64,000 nucleotides of DNA, taken from NCBI RefSeq assembly GCF_030731085.1, contig NZ_JASNFN010000012.1, forward strand, positions 1 through 64,000, written 5' to 3'. Numbering within the stretch: position 1 is the stretch's first letter; every line of letters starts with the position of its first letter. This document shows, one piece after another, positions 17,508 through 26,238 of the stretch. Below the pieces are notes generated by a model, which saw only the letters and a program-made list of their open reading frames with translations, did no database searches and had not been told where the DNA came from. A program made the position numbers and the translations under genes. The DNA comes from Blastococcus carthaginiensis. GTDB taxonomy: Bacteria; Actinomycetota; Actinomycetes; Mycobacteriales; Geodermatophilaceae.

Positions 17508-18116
17508 TCACGGCGGTCGAAGGAGGGCGTGGAGCACCCGCCCCGCGCGGTCAGGGTCGGGTTGCTCGCCAGTGATGAGGGTCAGGTAGACATAGGACTC
17601 GAGGATGCGGACCACGACGTAGGTGAGATCTTCGAGCGGCATCTCCGAGCGCACCCGGCCGGCCTCGACGTCCTCCGCCAGCAGCCGACGCACCTGGGCG
17701 AGCAACCGCGACTGGTAGTCGGTGGCCCGCGTGGTGAGCAGGCGGAGCGCCAGTTCGCCCTCGTTCTCGACGAACACCTGCATGCCGCGGTTGGCGATGA
17801 CGCCGTGCACCCACGCGTCGAGCACGGTGGCGACCCGGCTGCGGCCGGGCACCGCCGTGTCGGGGTCGGCGATCAGCCGCTCGAACGTGCGACGGGCCAG
17901 CGACCAGAGCACCTCGACCAGCAGCTGCTCCCGTGAGCCCACCCAGCGGTAGAGAGTGGCGCGGTTGACGCCCAACTCGCGCGCGAGCGCCCCCATGTCG
18001 ACGCGCCCGCCGGCGAGGAAGGTCCGGCGGGCCAGTCGGAACGCCTCGAGCGCGGTCGGCCGTCCGGTGCTGCCCTCCAGTAGCTCTCGCAGCGGCGTAC
18101 TGGCGGTCGCGTCCAC
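17508..18116 (-). CDS. TetR-family transcriptional regulator
   Basis: 202 residues. The N-terminal helix-turn-helix is VDMGALARELGVNRATLYRW followed by VGSREQLL; the rest is the helical ligand domain. The sequence style resembles the QsdR-like branch. The GTG at 18116 with AAGGAAGGGA upstream is chosen; the frame extends to 18512 only because it runs antisense through the neighbouring gene. It is divergent from the hydrolase gene across 82 bases and probably represses it. Confidence 0.87.
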   Translation of the reverse strand: MDATASTPLRELLEGSTGRPTALEAFRLARRTFLAGGRVDMGALARELGVNRATLYRWVGSREQLLVEVLWSLARRTFERLIADPDTAVPGRSRVATVLDAWVHGVIANRGMQVFVENEGELALRLLTTRATDYQSRLLAQVRRLLAEDVEAGRVRSEMPLEDLTYVVVRILESYVYLTLITGEQPDPDRAGRVLHALLRPP

Positions 18117-18198
18117 ACTCGTCCCTTCCTTGACACCCGTTGTGACCCAGGCAACAGTTCGAGCAGCATATCGCCAACTTGTCGCCTTCGGAGGACAC
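18117..18198. promoter_or_regulatory. Divergent promoter/operator between tetR and hydrolase
   Basis: TTGACA occurs at 18130-18135, and GTTG-N9-CAAC forms a small inverted repeat just after it, a plausible TetR site. GGAGGA for the hydrolase lies at 18190-18195. The operator assignment is tentative. Confidence 0.35.
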
Positions 18199-19308
18199 AT
18201 GAACCAGATGACGCAGGAGCAGGTCCAAGCCCGGCGCGAGGGCCGGCTGGCGGACCCGGACGTCGAGCTCCGTTCCGATCTCCGCCTGCACCCGGGGCTG
18301 CGGGCCGGTCTCGCCGCCTTCGGCATGGACGGGCACGCCCCGCCGCCACCGTTCGACCGCACCGCCGCCGACCCTGCGGCGGTCGCGGAGTTCGTGGGCC
18401 AGTCGCACGCCGCCTTCGAGGGCCTGTACGAGGTCGTCCCCAATGAGTGGGACGGCGAGGTGCGTGCTGACGTCGAGCAGCGGGTAGAGACGCTCACAGG
18501 GGTCGACGGCAACGAGATCCAGCTGCACGTGTTCCGACCGGCCGGCGCCGAGGGGCCGCTGCCGGGCCTGGTCTACATCCACGGCGGCGGCATGACGATC
18601 CTCGAGGCGACCAACCGGGTGCACAACCGGTGGAGCGAGGACCTCGCCGCGACCGGCATGGTGGTGATCACAGTCGGGTTCCGCAACGCCTGGACCGCCG
18701 AAGGCGCCAACCCGTTCCCGGCCGGCCTGAACGACTGCAGCAGTGCACTCGACTGGATCCACGAGCGCCGTGAGCAGCTGGGCGTCACGAAGATCGTCCT
18801 GCAGGGTGAGTCCGGCGGGGCCAACCTCGTGCTGGCGACGGTGCTCAAGGCCCGACGCGAAGACCGGCTCGACCGCATCGACGGCGTCTACGCGATGGTG
18901 CCCTACATCAGCGGCGGGTACGGCTGGAGCGATGAGCGGAAGCTGCGCGAGCTGCCGTCGCTGGTCGAGAACGACGGGCACTACCTCAACTGCCAGATGA
19001 TGGACATGCTCGTCGCGGTGTACGACCCGACCGGTGAGCACGCCGAGAACCCGCTGGCTTGGCCCTACTTCGCCACCGAGGCTGACGTCGAGGGGTTCCC
19101 GCCGCACGTCATCTCCGTCAACGAGCTCGACCCGCTGCGCGACGAGGGCATCGCCTATTTCCGACTGCTGCAGCGCGCCGGCGTGCCCGTCGTCGGGCGG
19201 GTGAACCTCGGCATCACCCACGCGGCGGAGATGTCCTGGCGGGCGGCGGTACGGGAGGTCTATCGGGCGAGCGTCCGCGACATCCACGGCTTCGTCGCCG
19301 ACCTCTGA
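18199..19308 (+). CDS. Alpha/beta hydrolase of the HSL (fold-3) esterase family
   Basis: 369 residues. Family marks are the oxyanion-hole motif in VYIHGGGMTI, the nucleophile elbow GESGG (Ser), the acid in VNELDPLRDEG and the His of GITHAAEM, a complete triad. A helical cap precedes the core. It hydrolyses a small ester or related substrate; the exact one is unknown. It starts at an ATG with GGAGGA five bases before, divergent from the TetR gene, a common regulator-enzyme pair. Confidence 0.88.
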   Translation: MNQMTQEQVQARREGRLADPDVELRSDLRLHPGLRAGLAAFGMDGHAPPPPFDRTAADPAAVAEFVGQSHAAFEGLYEVVPNEWDGEVRADVEQRVETLTGVDGNEIQLHVFRPAGAEGPLPGLVYIHGGGMTILEATNRVHNRWSEDLAATGMVVITVGFRNAWTAEGANPFPAGLNDCSSALDWIHERREQLGVTKIVLQGESGGANLVLATVLKARREDRLDRIDGVYAMVPYISGGYGWSDERKLRELPSLVENDGHYLNCQMMDMLVAVYDPTGEHAENPLAWPYFATEADVEGFPPHVISVNELDPLRDEGIAYFRLLQRAGVPVVGRVNLGITHAAEMSWRAAVREVYRASVRDIHGFVADL

Positions 19309-19539
19309 CGGGAGTGGGTGGACGCCGCGGGGTGCCGGGCGCTCGCCGAGCGCTCAGCACAGGTATGCGCCGTCGTCCGGCGGGGAGGCACCGCGTCCGC
19401 ACTGGACGGCGTCGCCCTGCGGTGCTCGTCCTGGTTCACGACCCTGCACACATCCGCGTGCTCAGCACCAGCGGACGACTACTCCGAGACCTGACTCTCG
19501 ACCCGAGCCGGGACTACCAGCCACGGGCCCGGACGTGAA
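19309..19539. other. Intergenic stretch, nothing recognised
   Basis: About 230 bases between the hydrolase stop and the tRNA-side palindrome. No gene-like frame, repeat or promoter was seen. Confidence 0.5.
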
Positions 19540-19580
19540 CGATGTCGCGAGACACCTGTGAACGGTGTCCCGCGACATCG
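19540..19580 (-). terminator. 17-base palindrome beyond the tRNA-Leu 3' end
   Basis: CGATGTCGCGAGACACC (19540-19556) faces GGTGTCCCGCGACATCG (19564-19580) with one mismatch and a seven-base loop. It begins three bases beyond the encoded CCA of the minus-strand tRNA and probably ends that transcript. Confidence 0.65.
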
Positions 19581-19583
19581 CAT

Positions 19584-19671
19584 TGGTGTCCGAGGGGGGA
19601 CTTGAACCCCCACGCCCGATAAAGGGCACTAGCACCTCAAGCTAGCGCGTCTGCCATTCCGCCACCCGGAC
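19584..19671 (-). tRNA. tRNA-Leu(GAG)
   Basis: A class II tRNA with encoded CCA. The acceptor stem GTCCGGG pairs with CTCGGAC (one G-T), the D arm is GCGGAATGGCAGACGC, the anticodon stem CTAGC/GCTAG encloses loop TTGAGGT (anticodon GAG, reading CUC/CUU), a long variable arm is present, and the T arm is GGGGGTTCAAGTCCCCC. On the + strand its 3' end reads TGGTGTCCGAGGGGGGAC, 17 of 18 bases identical to the start of repeat copies B and E. Confidence 0.95.
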
Positions 19672-19739
19672 GAGTGCGTGGAGAAGACTACCTGACCGCC
19701 GGGTGCCGATCACGCACCCCCCGGCGGCGTCGTGGCGGG

Positions 19740-20777
19740 TCAGACGGCGGCCAGCGCCACCCGCCCGCGGCCACCCCTCTTGGCCTCGTAGAGGGCCGAG
19801 TCGGCCGACGTGTACAGCCCGCGCCGGTCGCGGGAATGGCGCGGCAGGTGGGCCACCCCCAGGCTGATCGACAGCGCCACCAGTGAGCCGTCCGGCAGCG
19901 CGAGGGGCTCGGCGCGCACCGCCTCGAGCAGTTCCTCGGCACGGCGTGCGGCCACCTCGCGGGCGCACCCGGGCAGCAGCACGGCGAGCTCGTCCCCACC
20001 CAGCCGGGAGAGCACGGCGTCGTCGCTGCGGATGCGACCGCGCAGCACCCGGGCCAGGTGCACGAGCACGTCATCGCCGACCGGGTGGCCGTGCGTGTCG
20101 TTGATCGCCTTGAACGAGTCGACATCGATGAGCACCAGGGCCGTGCCGCCGGGGACGGGCCGGTCGAGCGCGAGCTCCAGCGCCTCGTCGAACGCGCGCC
20201 GCGTGGCCAGGCCGGTGAGCGAGTCGACGGTGAGCTGCCGCTGCAGCGCCGCCACCAGCCGCTCCTGGGTGCGGTTGGCGCGCACCAGCAGCGCGGCGAT
20301 CACGACCAGCAGAGCGCCGAAGAAGACGAAGTCGGCCAGCGCCGCCGGCGTGGGCAGCAGCACCAGCAGGGTCATCAGGTCCGCGGCCAGCGCGCTCGCC
20401 GTCACCAGCACCACCGCCGGCCTCCGCAGGTGGACGGCGCTCCACAGCACCGGGAACGCGTAGAACGCCTGGGAACCGGCGGAGACGTCGGAGGTGAGGA
20501 GGTTCAGCGCGCCGATGAGCACCACGCTGCCCAGACCGAGCACCAGGCCCATGTGCCACCGGTCGAGCACCGCGGGGTCCAGCAGCCCGCACGTCGCCGC
20601 AGCGCTGACGAGCGTGGCCACGCCGATCCAGTGCACGACCAGCGCCGGGGTGCCGCCGTCGGACTCGTAGAAGGCCGGCAGCACCAGCAAGATCACCGTA
20701 CTGACGGCCAGCAGGGCTGCGGCGTGCCGGGCGGCGGCACGGGGCTCTCGGGCGCCGAAGGCGCGCAACGACCTCAC
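19740..20777 (-). CDS. Membrane GGDEF-domain protein (probable diguanylate cyclase)
   Basis: 345 residues. Six hydrophobic helices (about residues 15-180) are followed by a GGDEF domain: DSLTGLATRRAFDEAL, VDSFKAINDTHGHPVGDDVL and the signature RLGGDELAVLL. The last signature residue is Leu, a common tolerated change, so c-di-GMP synthesis is possible. The usual RxxD inhibitory site upstream is not evident. Start is GTG at 20777. The gene lies 68 bases upstream of the tRNA-Leu gene on the same strand. Confidence 0.85.
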   Translation of the reverse strand: MRSLRAFGAREPRAAARHAAALLAVSTVILLVLPAFYESDGGTPALVVHWIGVATLVSAAATCGLLDPAVLDRWHMGLVLGLGSVVLIGALNLLTSDVSAGSQAFYAFPVLWSAVHLRRPAVVLVTASALAADLMTLLVLLPTPAALADFVFFGALLVVIAALLVRANRTQERLVAALQRQLTVDSLTGLATRRAFDEALELALDRPVPGGTALVLIDVDSFKAINDTHGHPVGDDVLVHLARVLRGRIRSDDAVLSRLGGDELAVLLPGCAREVAARRAEELLEAVRAEPLALPDGSLVALSISLGVAHLPRHSRDRRGLYTSADSALYEAKRGGRGRVALAAV

Positions 20778-20867
20778 GCACAGGTGATCGACCGGTGAAA
20801 CCGGACGGTATAGGAACGGTTCACCCGTCGGGGGCAGACGAGCCGCCGGTGCGGCACGATCGGGCGC

Positions 20868-22193
20868 ATGGCCGAGACTCCCGCCCCGCTCGAGGGTGCC
20901 CAGTCCGAGGTGGCCGAGCTGCTCTCCGAGCTCATCCGCATCGACACGACCAACACCGGGAGCACTGCCACCAGCGCGGGGGAGCGGGTGGCCGCCGAGT
21001 GGGTCGCCGGCAAGCTCGACGAGGTCGGCATCGAGTCGGTCATCCACGAGTCCGAGCGGGGCCGGGCCAGCCTGGTCGCCCGCATCCCGGGCGCCGACCG
21101 CAGCCGGCCCGCGCTGCTGGTGCACGGCCACCTCGACGTCGTCCCCGCCGATCCGGCCGAGTGGAGCGTGCACCCGTTCTCGGGAGAGGAGCGCGACGGC
21201 TACATCTGGGGCCGGGGTGCGGTGGACATGAAGGACATGGACGCGATGGTGCTGGCACTGGTGCGCGACTGGGCCCGCACCGGCGTGCAGCCGCCGCGGG
21301 ACATCGTGCTGGCCTTCGTCGCCGACGAGGAGGCCGGCGGCAAGCTCGGCGCGCACTTCCTGGTCGACGAGCACCCCGACCTCCTCGAAGGGTGCACCGA
21401 GGCGATCAGCGAGGTCGGCGGCTTCAGCATCACCGTCCGCGACGACCTGCGCCTGTACCTGGTGCAGACCGCCGAGAAGGGCCTGGCCTGGATGCGGCTC
21501 ACCGCGGCGGGCAAGCCCGGCCACGGCTCGATGCTGCACGAGGACAACGCCGTCACCCGGCTCTGCGAGGCCGTCGCCCGCATCGGGGCCCACCGCTTCC
21601 CGCTGACCCTCACCCCGCCGATGCGCGAGTTCATCGAGGCGGTCGAGGACGCCTACGGCATCGAGATCGATCCCGCCGAGCCCGAGCTGGCCCTGGCCCG
21701 GCTGGGCAGCATCAGCCGGATGATCGGCGCGGCGCTGCGCAACACCGCCAACCCCACGATGCTCGACGCCGGCTACAAGGCCAACGTCATCCCCGGCACC
21801 GCGAGCGCCACCGTCGACGGGCGCTTCCTCTACGGCCAGGAGGAGGAGTTCGAGCGCCAGCTCGCCGCCCTGGTCGGCGAGGGCGTGCAGCGCGAGTGGC
21901 TGGTGCACGACCAGGCGGTGGAGACGACGTTCGACGGCCCGCTGGTCGACCAGATGGTCGCCGCCCTCAAGGCCGAGGACGACGGCGCCCGGCCGGTGCC
22001 GTTCACCATGAGCGGCGGCACCGACGCGAAGAGCTTCCAGCGTCTGGGCATGCGCTGCTTCGGGTTCTCACCGCTGCGGCTGCCGCCGGACCTCGACTTC
22101 GCCTCGCTGTTCCACGGCATCGACGAGCGGGTGCCGGTGGAGTCGCTGCGCTTCGGCGTCCGGGTACTCGACCGGTTCCTCCGCAACGCGTGA
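20868..22193 (+). CDS. M20 family metallopeptidase
   Basis: 441 residues, the length of ArgE/DapE-type amidohydrolases. Metal ligands and catalytic acid are visible: VHGHLDVVPAD, GRGAVDMKDMDAM, FVADEEAGG and a late TMSGGTDAKSF. The dimerisation insert carries GKPGHGSML. It hydrolyses an N-acyl amino acid or a dipeptide-like substrate; no neighbour narrows this. Followed by a short gap and the SDR gene on the same strand. Confidence 0.9.
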   Translation: MAETPAPLEGAQSEVAELLSELIRIDTTNTGSTATSAGERVAAEWVAGKLDEVGIESVIHESERGRASLVARIPGADRSRPALLVHGHLDVVPADPAEWSVHPFSGEERDGYIWGRGAVDMKDMDAMVLALVRDWARTGVQPPRDIVLAFVADEEAGGKLGAHFLVDEHPDLLEGCTEAISEVGGFSITVRDDLRLYLVQTAEKGLAWMRLTAAGKPGHGSMLHEDNAVTRLCEAVARIGAHRFPLTLTPPMREFIEAVEDAYGIEIDPAEPELALARLGSISRMIGAALRNTANPTMLDAGYKANVIPGTASATVDGRFLYGQEEEFERQLAALVGEGVQREWLVHDQAVETTFDGPLVDQMVAALKAEDDGARPVPFTMSGGTDAKSFQRLGMRCFGFSPLRLPPDLDFASLFHGIDERVPVESLRFGVRVLDRFLRNA

Positions 22194-22257
22194 TGTGACG
22201 CGCGACGGCGGAGCACCCGGGGGTACGCGCCGGACGACCGCCAGCGAGGATGGGCGC

Positions 22258-23067
22258 GTGACCTCCACCACTCCCGCACCCCGCCCCGGTTCCGTCGCCC
22301 TGATCACCGGAGGGACCGGCGGCTTCGGCCGCGCCCTCGCCACCAAGCTCCGCGAGCGCGAGGTCACCGTCGTCCTCGCCGACCTCGACAGCGAGCGCAA
22401 CCGGCAGGTCGCGGCTGACCTGGGCTGCGAGTTCGCCGTCCTCGACGTCACCGACCGCGCGGCGAACGAGGCGCTGGTCGCCCGCATCGAGGGCGACCAC
22501 GGCCGCCTCGACGCCGCCTACCTCAACGCCGGCATCTCCGCGGCCAAGAGCGACGACGTCCTCGACCTCGACGAATTCATGCGCGTGGTCGACATCGACC
22601 TGTTCGGCGTCGTCTACGGGGTCGCCGCGGCCCGCCCGGCGATCAAGCGCGCCGGGGGAGGGGCGATCGTCGTCACCGCGTCGCTGGCCGGGCTCTCGCC
22701 GATGGCCACCGACCCCGGGTACAGCGTCGCCAAGGGCGGGGCGATCGCCTTCGTCCGCTCCATGGCCCCGCGCCTGGCCGCCGAGGGGACGACGATCTCC
22801 GCGATCTGCCCCGGCTTCGCCGACACCGCGATCATCGACCGCATCCGCGACCAGTTCACCGCCGCGGGATTCCCCGTGCTCACCGCCGAGGAGGTCGCCG
22901 ACGCGATGATCATGGCGTGGGGGCAGGCCGAGCCGGGCGCGGCCTACGTCGTCCAGCCCGGGGTCGGCACGGTGCCCTACAAGTTCAAGGGCGTCCCCAG
23001 CGCGAAGACGGCGACCGGCGAGACCGCCGTCGTCCCGGAGGCGCTGCGCCCGCCGTCGATGCGCTGA
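22258..23067 (+). CDS. Short-chain dehydrogenase/reductase
   Basis: 269 residues. The nucleotide motif is TGGTGGFGRAL, with an acidic position after strand two (VLADLDSERN). NAGIS replaces NNAG, the catalytic Ser lies in VTASLAG, and Tyr/Lys in YSVAKGG. The substrate is unknown. GTG at 22258 is chosen because upstream residues do not fit the family. It converges with the next gene with only three bases between stops. Confidence 0.88.
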   Translation: MTSTTPAPRPGSVALITGGTGGFGRALATKLREREVTVVLADLDSERNRQVAADLGCEFAVLDVTDRAANEALVARIEGDHGRLDAAYLNAGISAAKSDDVLDLDEFMRVVDIDLFGVVYGVAAARPAIKRAGGGAIVVTASLAGLSPMATDPGYSVAKGGAIAFVRSMAPRLAAEGTTISAICPGFADTAIIDRIRDQFTAAGFPVLTAEEVADAMIMAWGQAEPGAAYVVQPGVGTVPYKFKGVPSAKTATGETAVVPEALRPPSMR

Positions 23068-23070
23068 GGC

Positions 23071-23634
23071 TCAGTCCTGCCGGCAGGCGAACAGGAAGGC
23101 CGGCGGGACGTTCCACGGGGTGACCCGCCAGCGCACCGAGGTGAACCGCTTCCGCAGCTCGGGCAGCAGCAGCGGTGAGTACTGGATGACGACGGTGGTG
23201 CCACCGGGGGCCACCGCCCCGGGCAGCACGTCCAGGATCCGGCGCCGGAGCCCCGGCTCCAGCGAGGTGTAGGGCAGCGCGGAGACGACGACGTCGGCGC
23301 GCGCGTCGCCCAGGTGGGCGCCGAGGTTCTCCGCGGAGTCGCAGACCACCTGGACCCGCGGGTCGTCGAACCGCTCGTCGAGGAGCTTCGCCAGCCGGGG
23401 GTCGATCTCCAGCGTGATCAGCCGCGCCCCGGGGCGCAGGCGGGCCAGGATCTCCTGCGTCTGCGCCCCGGTGCCCGCCCCCAGCTCGACGACCAGGTCG
23501 GCGGCGGGCACGTCGGCCATGTCCAGCATGTCGCGGACCGCGGCGCGCGAGGTCGGCAGCACCGCGCCGACCTGTCGCGGGTGGGCCAGGAACGCGCCCA
23601 GGAAGCGCAGCCGGTCGGTCACGTGCTCGATCAT
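23071..23634 (-). CDS. Small SAM-dependent methyltransferase (phospholipid N-methyltransferase-like)
   Basis: 187 residues. FLGAFLAHPRQVGAVLPTSR at the N-terminus and VVELGAGTGAQTQEIL (motif I) resemble the bacterial phospholipid N-methyltransferase/KsgA-like group; SALPYTSLEP matches the expected motif IV. ATG follows GGGGAGGGG. Substrate not shown by the sequence. Confidence 0.8.
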   Translation of the reverse strand: MIEHVTDRLRFLGAFLAHPRQVGAVLPTSRAAVRDMLDMADVPAADLVVELGAGTGAQTQEILARLRPGARLITLEIDPRLAKLLDERFDDPRVQVVCDSAENLGAHLGDARADVVVSALPYTSLEPGLRRRILDVLPGAVAPGGTTVVIQYSPLLLPELRKRFTSVRWRVTPWNVPPAFLFACRQD

Positions 23635-23755
23635 GGGTTCCCCTCCCCGGGGCCACCAGGAGGGTGACCACCGCTGCGCACCCTGGCACGGCGGGCCCCC
23701 CGCGGCCAAGCGGCCCCGGTGACGGCCGTCACGGGGCGTCTGGCAAGGTCGGGCC

Positions 23756-24712
23756 ATGCGTGCATGGCGGGTACACGAACTCGGTGATCCCTCGAAGGTC
23801 ATGAGCCTCGACGAGGTGGACCGGCCCACACCGGGCGAGGGCCAGGTGCTGGTCAAGGTGCGGGCGGCGGCCCTGAACTTCCCCGACGTGCTCATGGCCA
23901 TGGGCATGTACCAGGAGAAGCCGCCGCTGCCCTACACGCCCGGCGTCGAGCTGTGCGGCGAGATCGTCGAGACCGGCCAGCGGGTCATCGGCTCGCCGGC
24001 CGGGGGCCCGGGCGCCTTCGCCGAGTACGCGCTCATGGACGCCGCGGCCGCCTTCCCGGTGCCCGACGGCATGACCGACGAGAAGGCGGCCTCGCTCTAC
24101 CTGACCTACCAGACCGGCTACGTCGGCCTGCACCGCCGCGCGCACCTGCAGGCGGGGGAGACGCTGCTGGTCCACGCCGGCGCCGGGGGCGTGGGCACGG
24201 CCGCGATCCAGCTGGGCAAGGCCGCCGGGGCCACCGTCATCGCCACGGCGGGCGGGGCGCGCAAGACCGAGGTCTGCACGCAGCTCGGCGCCGACCACGT
24301 CATCGACTACACGGCCGAGGACTTCGTCCCGATCGTCAAGGAGGTGACCGGCGGCCGCGGCGCCGACGTCGTGTACGACCCGGTCGGTGGCGACGTGTTC
24401 GACAAGTCGCGCAAGTGCATCGCCTTCGAGGGGCGTCTGGTCGTCGTCGGGTTCACGAGCGGGCGCATCCCCGAGGCCCCGGCCAACCACCTGCTGGTCA
24501 AGAACTACAGCGTGGTCGGGCTGCACTGGGGGCTGTACCGCAAGCACGACGCATCGGTGTTCACCGAGACCCACGAGCAGCTGGTCCGGCTCGTCCAGGA
24601 GGGCAAGGTCGACCCGCTGGTCGGCGAGGTGCTTCCCCTGGACCAGGCCCCGCAGGCGCTGCTGAAGCTCGCCTCCCGCGACACCGTCGGCAAGGTCGTG
24701 CTCGTTCCGTAG
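23756..24712 (+). CDS. NADPH:quinone oxidoreductase-type MDR enzyme
   Basis: 318 residues of the zinc-free medium-chain reductase family. It shows ALNFPDVLMAMGMYQ, the glycine-rich NADPH motif HAGAGGVGTAAIQLG, LGADHVIDYTAEDF and the end TVGKVVLVP. These enzymes reduce quinones or conjugated carbonyls with NADPH. It stands alone, with a strong hairpin just after its stop. Confidence 0.9.
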   Translation: MRAWRVHELGDPSKVMSLDEVDRPTPGEGQVLVKVRAAALNFPDVLMAMGMYQEKPPLPYTPGVELCGEIVETGQRVIGSPAGGPGAFAEYALMDAAAAFPVPDGMTDEKAASLYLTYQTGYVGLHRRAHLQAGETLLVHAGAGGVGTAAIQLGKAAGATVIATAGGARKTEVCTQLGADHVIDYTAEDFVPIVKEVTGGRGADVVYDPVGGDVFDKSRKCIAFEGRLVVVGFTSGRIPEAPANHLLVKNYSVVGLHWGLYRKHDASVFTETHEQLVRLVQEGKVDPLVGEVLPLDQAPQALLKLASRDTVGKVVLVP

Positions 24713-24725
24713 GCCACTCTCCGCG

Positions 24726-24772
24726 TGTGCGACCACGCCCGGTTCCGGCGCAGAACCGGGCGTGGGCGCACA
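24726..24772. terminator. 20-base inverted repeat
   Basis: TGTGCGACCACGCCCGGTTC (24726-24745) and GAACCGGGCGTGGGCGCACA (24753-24772) pair at 19 of 20 positions around a seven-base loop. It starts 14 bases after the reductase stop and ends just before the promoter of the next gene. It is either a terminator or a mobile palindromic repeat. Confidence 0.7.
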
Positions 24773-24793
24773 CGCTCTACGCTCGGGGGCGTC

Positions 24794-25615
24794 ATGCCCG
24801 GTCCGTCGCTCCCGCTCGCCGACGACCGCGCGCACCTGCGGGCCGACTGCGCACGCTGCGCCGGCCTCTGCTGCGTCGCCCCGGCCTTCGCCGCCTCCGC
24901 CGACTTCGCCATCGACAAGCCGGCCGGCACGCCGTGCGTCCACCTGGCGGACGACTTCCGCTGCGGCATCCACGACCGCCTGCGCGAGCACGGCTTCCCC
25001 GGCTGCACCGTCTTCGACTGCTTCGGCGCCGGGCAGCGGATCACCCAGGAGACCTTCAGCGGCCGTAGCTGGCGCGAAGATGCCGAGCTCGTCCGCGGGC
25101 AGTTCGCCCTCCTGCCGGTGGTGCGGCAGCTGCACGAGATGCTCTGGCACCTCACCGAGGCCGCGGAGCTGCCGGCCGCCGCCGCGCTCGCCGACGAGGC
25201 GGTGCGGCTGCGCGCCGACGTCGAGCAGACCGCGGCCGGCAGCGTCGACGAGCTCACCGGCCTCGACCTCGGTGCTCTGCGCGGGCAGGTGGGGGAGCTG
25301 CTCGGCCGGTGCAGCGCGCTGGTGCGCGCCGGCAGCCGCGCACGGGACCGCCGCGGGACCGACCTGGTGGGCCGCGACCTGCGCCGCACCGACCTGCGCG
25401 GGGCGGGGCTGCGCGGTGCCTACCTGATCGGCGCGGACCTCCGCGGCGTCGACCTGGGGACGGCGGACCTGCTGGGCGCCGATCTGCGCGGCGCCGACGT
25501 GCGCGGGGCGGACCTGAGCCGGTGCTTGTTCCTCACCCAGCCGCAGGTGTCGGCGGCCCGGGGCGACGGTGCCACGCGGCTGCCCGCGGCGGTGCGGCGC
25601 CCGGCGCACTGGTAG
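24794..25615 (+). CDS. Cys-cluster domain fused to pentapeptide repeats
   Basis: 273 residues. The N-terminal half has a Cys cluster CARCAGLCC (Cys19, 22, 26, 27) with later Cys residues (PCVHLADDFRCGIHDRL, GCTVFDCFGA), like the YkgJ/zinc-or-iron-binding family. The C-terminus is a run of pentapeptide repeats (DLRGAGLRGAYLIGADLRGV and on), forming a right-handed beta helix. TACGCT at 24778-24783 is a possible -10 box ten bases before the ATG. Role unknown. Confidence 0.82.
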   Translation: MPGPSLPLADDRAHLRADCARCAGLCCVAPAFAASADFAIDKPAGTPCVHLADDFRCGIHDRLREHGFPGCTVFDCFGAGQRITQETFSGRSWREDAELVRGQFALLPVVRQLHEMLWHLTEAAELPAAAALADEAVRLRADVEQTAAGSVDELTGLDLGALRGQVGELLGRCSALVRAGSRARDRRGTDLVGRDLRRTDLRGAGLRGAYLIGADLRGVDLGTADLLGADLRGADVRGADLSRCLFLTQPQVSAARGDGATRLPAAVRRPAHW

Positions 25616-25628
25616 CGGCGCGCGCGGC

Positions 25629-25832
25629 TCAGACCAGCGGCTTGGGCAGGTAGGAGAGCCGCGCCCGGCGGCGCAGGATGACCTTGCGGGTGCCGTCGGC
25701 GTGCAGCTGGAGGCGGGCGAGCTCCCAGCCGCCGACGTCGGACTGCAGGCTGAGCATCGTGGCGGCCGCGGACCGGGAGGTGCCCGGCGGGATGCGCAGC
25801 GGCGCGAACTCGTAGTCCCCGGCGGTGTCCAT
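25629..25832 (-). CDS. DUF5703 family protein
   Basis: A 67-residue conserved actinobacterial protein (DYEFAPLRIPPGTSRSAAAT, then GGWELARLQLHADGTRKVIL and ending in RARLSYLPKPL). No function is known. It is convergent with the pentapeptide gene, 13 bases apart. Confidence 0.8.
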   Translation of the reverse strand: MDTAGDYEFAPLRIPPGTSRSAAATMLSLQSDVGGWELARLQLHADGTRKVILRRRARLSYLPKPLV

Positions 25833-25965
25833 CGGCCCGATTGTGCCTGCCGTTCGTGCTCCGGGCACGTGTTCGTCGTCTCCCTCACACCGTCCCGGCC
25901 TGCCGGGACAGCGGCTGGACGGCACGATGGAGCCCAGACCGCACCCGCTTCTCAGGGAGGACGAC

Positions 25966-26238
25966 GTGACCGAGCCCGGTTTCTCGAGCGACGTGCCCGA
26001 CGCCGACCGCGCGGAGCAGGAGGCGTACCTCGAGCCGCCCGCGCCCGCCCGCGCCGCGGAGGCGAACTCGCCCTCCGGCGACGTACCGGAGGCCGACGCG
26101 CTGGAGCAGCAGCTCGCCGCCCGCCCGGGGGAGGCCGGCGCCCCGCGCGGTCCCCTCGGCACCCGCGAGGCCGACGACGCCGACGTGCTGGAGCAGGACG
26201 CCGACGTACCGCTGGACGACGAGGACCAGCCCGGCTGA
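25966..26238 (+). CDS. Small acidic hypothetical protein
   Basis: 90 residues, strongly acidic and Ala/Pro-rich, probably disordered. The short motif DVPDADRAEQ recurs in modified form (DVPEADALEQ, DADVLEQDADVP). The GTG at 25966 has AGGGAGG five bases upstream. No family recognised beyond similar small actinobacterial proteins. Confidence 0.7.
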   Translation: MTEPGFSSDVPDADRAEQEAYLEPPAPARAAEANSPSGDVPEADALEQQLAARPGEAGAPRGPLGTREADDADVLEQDADVPLDDEDQPG

